26,139 bases of DNA from Methylocystis sp. Its GTDB lineage: Bacteria; Pseudomonadota; Alphaproteobacteria; Rhizobiales; Beijerinckiaceae. The stretch's first letter is position 1, and each line of letters opens with the position of its first letter. The notes under the pieces were generated by a model. The model was not told the DNA's origin, did no database searches, and was given only the letters and a program-made list of their open reading frames with translations. Position numbers and translations under genes: made by a program. Shown one piece after another: positions 22,962 through 26,139 of this stretch. The stretch spans positions 1 through 26,139 of the forward strand of contig JALRFG010000010.1 of NCBI GenBank assembly GCA_023253795.1, in the 5' to 3' direction.

Positions 22962-23849
22962 TTAGCCGCGCTTGAGCACCTGCGCGACCGTCGAGCCGAA
23001 CTCCGCCGGATTGGCCACGATGGTCAGTCCGTAGGATTTCATGATCTCGGTCTTTTCGGCCGCGCTGTCGCCGGTCGCGGAGATGATCGCGCCCGCATGA
23101 CCCATGCGACGACCCTTCGGCGCCGTCATGCCGGCGACGAAACCAATCACCGGCTTGGAGAAATTCTCCTTGATCCAGGCGGCGGCTTCCGCCTCCTGCG
23201 GCCCGCCGATTTCGCCGATCAGCAGAACGGCTTCGGTTTCCGGGTCCTTGTCGAAGAGCACCAGATGATCGAGGAACGAGGAGCCGTTGATCGGGTCGCC
23301 GCCGATGCCGACCGAGGTCGAGATGCCGAGGCCCAGCTCCTTGAGCTGCGACGCGGCTTCATAGCCAAGCGTTCCGGAGCGGGAGATCAGCCCCACCGGC
23401 CCGCGATTATAGATGTGGCCGGGCATGATGCCGAGCATCGCCTTGCCGGGCGAGATGATGCCGGCGCAATTCGGACCGACCAGCATCGGCCGGCGATCCT
23501 TGGGGAAGCGCAGGAAATAACGCTTCACCCGCATCATGTCCTGCGCGGGAATGCCGTCGGTGATCGAACAGATCAGGCGAATGCCGGCGTCCGCGGCCTC
23601 CATGATCGCATCGGCGCAGAACGGCGGCGCGACAAAGGTGATCGAGGCCTGCGCGCCGGTTTCGCGCACCGCCTCCTTAACGGTGTTGAACACCGGGACG
23701 CCGTGATGAGTCTTGCCGCCTTTGCCTGGCGTGACGCCGGCTACGACATTGGAGCCGTAGTCGATCATCTCTTTGGCGTGGAAACTGCCTTTGTCGCCGG
23801 TGACGCCCTGCACGAGGATGGGCGTTTTTTCGTCGATGAGAATGCTCAT
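22962..23849 (-). CDS. mtkB: Malate-CoA ligase (malate thiokinase) alpha subunit, SucD-like
   Basis: With MtkA, makes malyl-CoA from malate, CoA and ATP. 295 residues from ATG 23849 (MSILIDEKTPILVQGVTG), preceded by GGGAGGGC; a longer frame to 24089 is only the shadow of mtkA. The N-terminal CoA-binding Rossmann domain shows VQGVTGDKGSFHAKEMIDYG and SNVVAGVTPGKGGKTHHGVPV. The phosphohistidine loop is GRRMGHAGAIISATGDSAAE near residue 250. Succinyl-CoA synthetase alpha is the closest alternative, but the setting between mtkA, ppc, mcl and fchA marks it as malate thiokinase. It starts 61 bases after mtkA. Confidence 0.95.
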   Translation of the reverse strand: MSILIDEKTPILVQGVTGDKGSFHAKEMIDYGSNVVAGVTPGKGGKTHHGVPVFNTVKEAVRETGAQASITFVAPPFCADAIMEAADAGIRLICSITDGIPAQDMMRVKRYFLRFPKDRRPMLVGPNCAGIISPGKAMLGIMPGHIYNRGPVGLISRSGTLGYEAASQLKELGLGISTSVGIGGDPINGSSFLDHLVLFDKDPETEAVLLIGEIGGPQEAEAAAWIKENFSKPVIGFVAGMTAPKGRRMGHAGAIISATGDSAAEKTEIMKSYGLTIVANPAEFGSTVAQVLKRG

Positions 23850-23910
23850 GCTGCCCTCCCGACCAATGCGACGCTCTCGCGCATGGCCGACGTCATTGTG
23901 CCGGACTCGA

Positions 23911-25083
23911 TCATTTTGCGTTCTTATATGCGGCGACGGCCTTTTCGGCGGCGTCGGCGAGCGTGTCGGCGGTGATGATCGGAATGCCGCTGTCCTGAAT
24001 GATCTTGCGACCGGCCTCGACATTGGTGCCGGCCAGCCGCACGACCAGCGGCACATCCTCGATCCGCTCGGCGCGCACCGCATCGACAACGCCCTGCGCG
24101 ACCCAATCGCAGCGATTGATCCCGGCGAAGATGTTCACCAGCACGACCTTCACCCGACGATCCGACAACACCAGTCGAAACGCTGTCGCGACACGCTCGG
24201 GAGAGGCGCCGCCGCCGACATCGAGAAAATTCGCCGGATTGCCGCCGGCGTGTTTGATCATATCCATCGTCGCCATGGCGAGACCGGCGCCGTTGACGAT
24301 GCAGCCGATTTCGCCATCAAGGCCGATGTAATTGAGGCTGTGTTCCGCCGCCTGCGCCTCGCGCGGATCGGATTGCGACGGATCGTTCATGTCGACGATA
24401 TTGCGGCGACGGAACAGCGCATTGTCGTCGAAGGACATTTTGGCGTCGAGCGCGAGCACCTTGTCGTCCTTGGTGATCACCAGCGGATTGATCTCCAGCA
24501 TGGTCGCGTCATTGTCGCGGAAGGCGCGATAGGCGCCCATGATCGTCTGCACCGCGCGCGACACCTGCTTGAGATTGAGGCCAAGCTGGAAGGCGATGTC
24601 GCGCGCCTGAAACGGCAACAGGCCAACGGCCGGCTCGACAATCACCTGCAATAATTCGTCTGGCGTGTTTTTGGCGATCTCTTCGATATCCATGCCGCCA
24701 TGCTTCGAGGCGATCATGCGAACGCGTTCGAGCTTACGATCCAGCACAAAGCCGAGATAGATCTCGCGCTCGAAGGGATCGGCGACTTCGATGTAGACGC
24801 GCTGAACAGGCTTGCCTTCGGCGCCGGTCTGGGAGGTGACGAGACGCTTGCCGAGCAGATCGCGCGCCGCCTGCTGGACCTCGTGATAGGTCCGGCAAAA
24901 ACGCACGCCGCCCGCCTTGCCGCGTGCGCCGGCGTGGATCTGCGCTTTCACCACCCAGTTCGAGCCGCCCAGTTCGGTGGCGGCGTAAACCGCCTGATCC
25001 GGACTGAACGCCACCGTGCCGGGCGGCACAGCCACGCCGTGGCTCGCCAGAATTTCCTTGGCCTGGTACTCGTGGACGTCCAT
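23911..25083 (-). CDS. mtkA: Malate-CoA ligase (malate thiokinase) beta subunit, SucC-like
   Basis: ATP-grasp subunit of malate thiokinase, 390 residues. It begins MDVHEYQAKEILASHGVAVP, typical of the SucC/MtkA family, followed by the nucleotide-binding SNWVVKAQIHAGARGKAGGV, the metal-binding MLEINPLVITKDDKVLALDA, and the C-terminal ligase domain EIGCIVNGAGLAMATMDMIK with FLDVGGGASPERVATAF and VNIFAGINRCDWVAQG. ATG 25083 has GGGAGG upstream. Gene order, following fchA by 31 bases and preceding mtkB, distinguishes it from succinyl-CoA synthetase of the TCA cycle. All motifs are intact. Confidence 0.96.
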   Translation of the reverse strand: MDVHEYQAKEILASHGVAVPPGTVAFSPDQAVYAATELGGSNWVVKAQIHAGARGKAGGVRFCRTYHEVQQAARDLLGKRLVTSQTGAEGKPVQRVYIEVADPFEREIYLGFVLDRKLERVRMIASKHGGMDIEEIAKNTPDELLQVIVEPAVGLLPFQARDIAFQLGLNLKQVSRAVQTIMGAYRAFRDNDATMLEINPLVITKDDKVLALDAKMSFDDNALFRRRNIVDMNDPSQSDPREAQAAEHSLNYIGLDGEIGCIVNGAGLAMATMDMIKHAGGNPANFLDVGGGASPERVATAFRLVLSDRRVKVVLVNIFAGINRCDWVAQGVVDAVRAERIEDVPLVVRLAGTNVEAGRKIIQDSGIPIITADTLADAAEKAVAAYKNAK

Positions 25084-25114
25084 CGCAAGCCTCCCTGAAA
25101 GAATCTTGCCGGCG

Positions 25115-25747
25115 TTATCCGCCGATCTTGTCTTTCACTGTCTGATACACCGCTTCCGTTTCGGCGGCGGCTTTGCCAAGCAGCGCATTGACTTCCGCCA
25201 ACTGCTTTTCGGCGAAGTCGCGATCCTTGATCGACTTGGCGTTGATGAACACATTCAGCGCGCAGCTGCGCAGGCCGGCGTTGGCCGCGAGCACGGCGAC
25301 GCCGGCGTCGCTGATGACGTTGAGATTGCCCTTGTCCGCAGCTTCTTTCGACAGCGAGATCACTTCGTAGCAAATCTTGCAGGTGTGCAGCGGCGCGAGC
25401 GTCGCAGTCTTGAGCGCCACCTGAATGGCGTCCGTGCGCGCCGCCTTTTCTTCATCGGTGCCGCGCGGCAGTCCGTAGGCGCCCATCAGCGTATTGAAGG
25501 CGACGACGTCTTCGTCGATGCCCTGGGTCAATTCGGCGCGCAGCGCTTCGGCTCTGGCGAGGGTCTTTTTGAGGTCGTCGGAGACGGCCTCGTAGTTCTT
25601 CTTGCCGATCGTCAGATTGCAGACCATCGACACCAGCGCCGCGCCCATGGCGCCGGAAAGCGCCGCTGCGCCGCCGCCGCCCGGCGTCGGGGCGTCGCTC
25701 GCCAATTCATCGAGAAATTTGCCGATGGTTTCCGTCTTCGCGCTCAT
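25115..25747 (-). CDS. fchA: Methenyltetrahydrofolate cyclohydrolase
   Basis: Interconverts 5,10-methenyl-H4F and 10-formyl-H4F, linking formate assimilation to the methylene-H4F used by the serine cycle. 210 residues from ATG 25747 (MSAKTETIGKFLDELASDAP), the usual FchA length; a longer frame to 25801 overlaps mtdA and is rejected. It belongs to the cyclodeaminase/cyclohydrolase fold family: APTPGGGGAAALSGAMGAALVSMVCNLT is the conserved Gly-rich helix region (given here as flanking words APTPGGGG and GAMGAALVSMV), then DEDVVAFNTLMGAYGLPRG and the C-terminal SDAGVAVLAANAGLRS. It starts one base after the mtdA stop, so the two are tightly coupled. Confidence 0.95.
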   Translation of the reverse strand: MSAKTETIGKFLDELASDAPTPGGGGAAALSGAMGAALVSMVCNLTIGKKNYEAVSDDLKKTLARAEALRAELTQGIDEDVVAFNTLMGAYGLPRGTDEEKAARTDAIQVALKTATLAPLHTCKICYEVISLSKEAADKGNLNVISDAGVAVLAANAGLRSCALNVFINAKSIKDRDFAEKQLAEVNALLGKAAAETEAVYQTVKDKIGG

Positions 25748-25748
25748 G

Positions 25749-26138
25749 TCAGGCCAGCTCTTTCGCTTGGGCGTAAATATTTTCGCAATCGAACACCGCA
25801 TCTGCGCTTTCGAACAGCTTGCCGACGCATTCGCGATGCAGTTTCAGCTTGAGGCCGCCAAGGCCCAGCGCGCCAATCACGATCTTGCCGTGACGCTCCT
25901 TGGCCTTGTCGATCGCCTCGACGCCGCCGATGCCTAAAGGCGGCTGCGCGTTGCAATCCGCGATCAGTTCGATGGTCGGATCGTTCTGCCAATCTTTTTC
26001 GTCGAGCAGCGGCACGCCAATGGCGCCGGCGCCGAACACAACCTGCGCGCCCTTCACCGCCTGCGCGCGCGCGGCGTTGTCGACCGCTTCAATCGCCGTC
26101 GGCGTAAAACCGAACCGGTCCTGACTCGCCTTGGCCGC
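25749..26138 (-). CDS. mtdA: NADP-dependent methylene-H4F/H4MPT dehydrogenase, C-terminal part (5' end outside window)
   Basis: Interconverts methylene- and methenyl-tetrahydrofolate (and the methanopterin analogue) with NADP. The frame is open to the window edge, so about 129 C-terminal residues are visible. FGAGAIGVPLL, ELIADCNAQPPLGIGG and IGALGLGGLKLKLHRECVGK followed by LFESADAVFDCENIYAQAKE match the C-terminal half of MtdA closely. The N-terminal NADP-binding start and any upstream genes (sga, hprA in known relatives) are outside. It is the first visible gene of the serine-cycle block, with fchA one base downstream. Confidence 0.94.
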   Translation of the reverse strand, partial: AAKASQDRFGFTPTAIEAVDNAARAQAVKGAQVVFGAGAIGVPLLDEKDWQNDPTIELIADCNAQPPLGIGGVEAIDKAKERHGKIVIGALGLGGLKLKLHRECVGKLFESADAVFDCENIYAQAKELA

Positions 26139-26139
26139 C

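Noticed and set aside
22962..24089. Extended mtkB start at 24089
   Set aside because: The extra 80 residues run through the end of mtkA in another frame and are Arg/Ser/Pro-rich; the ATG at 23849 has a strong Shine-Dalgarno and begins the family sequence.
1..26139. CRISPR array, prophage, insertion sequence or tRNA/rRNA gene
   Set aside because: I looked for regularly spaced repeats, transposase or integrase motifs, terminal inverted repeats and tRNA-like T-loops and saw none. The only close repeats are the short ones listed.

Overview
This window looks like a chromosomal segment of a serine-cycle methylotroph of the Alphaproteobacteria, most likely order Hyphomicrobiales (Methylocystaceae/Beijerinckiaceae-like). 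The main reason is a minus-strand block covering the right third, which in transcription order reads mtdA (partial), fchA, mtkA, mtkB, ppc, mcl, gckA and a nitroreductase. Together these carry C1 units on tetrahydrofolate, carboxylate PEP, activate malate to malyl-CoA and split it into glyoxylate and acetyl-CoA, while glycerate 2-kinase supplies the 2-phosphoglycerate that leads to PEP. No methane or methanol oxidation gene is present, so methanotrophy cannot be decided here. The base composition is GC-rich throughout, with long antisense shadow ORFs.

Left part (1-6240): the C-terminal part of a soluble lytic transglycosylase, a convergent acetate kinase, a small AT-rich winged-helix regulator with two nearby dyads, a small membrane protein, a HicA-like orphan small protein, and a minus-strand group made of a sigma-54 response regulator, a glutathione peroxidase and a small conserved protein. 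Three non-coding stretches over 300 bases (2444-2790, 2998-3344, 15991-16304) hold dyads or repeats but no recognisable RNA gene.

Middle part (6240-16880): oligoendopeptidase F, a SLC1/DAACS symporter coupled to a GNAT acetyltransferase, an exported cysteine-containing protein, a TIGR00282-type metallophosphoesterase, the folate genes pabB and pabC with a 52-nt out-of-frame overlap, an exported alpha/beta hydrolase (DUF900), a small basic protein, a DUF2336 protein, and an LdtR-type MarR regulator preceded by four GATTCA elements.

Right part (16885-26138): the serine-cycle block. The malyl-CoA lyase frame is broken by an apparent single-base deletion in a GC-rich run near 19344; adding one base restores a normal 323-residue protein, so a base-call or assembly error is the simplest explanation. 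A strong terminator-like hairpin separates mcl from gckA.

The window is mostly conserved core metabolism. I found no mobile element, CRISPR array, phage or tRNA/rRNA gene, and no convincing new multi-gene system. The points most worth a second look are the mcl frameshift, the hairpins inside the serine-cycle block, the repeat array upstream of ldtR, the dyads around the small regulator at 2087-2443, and the solo HicA-like protein.
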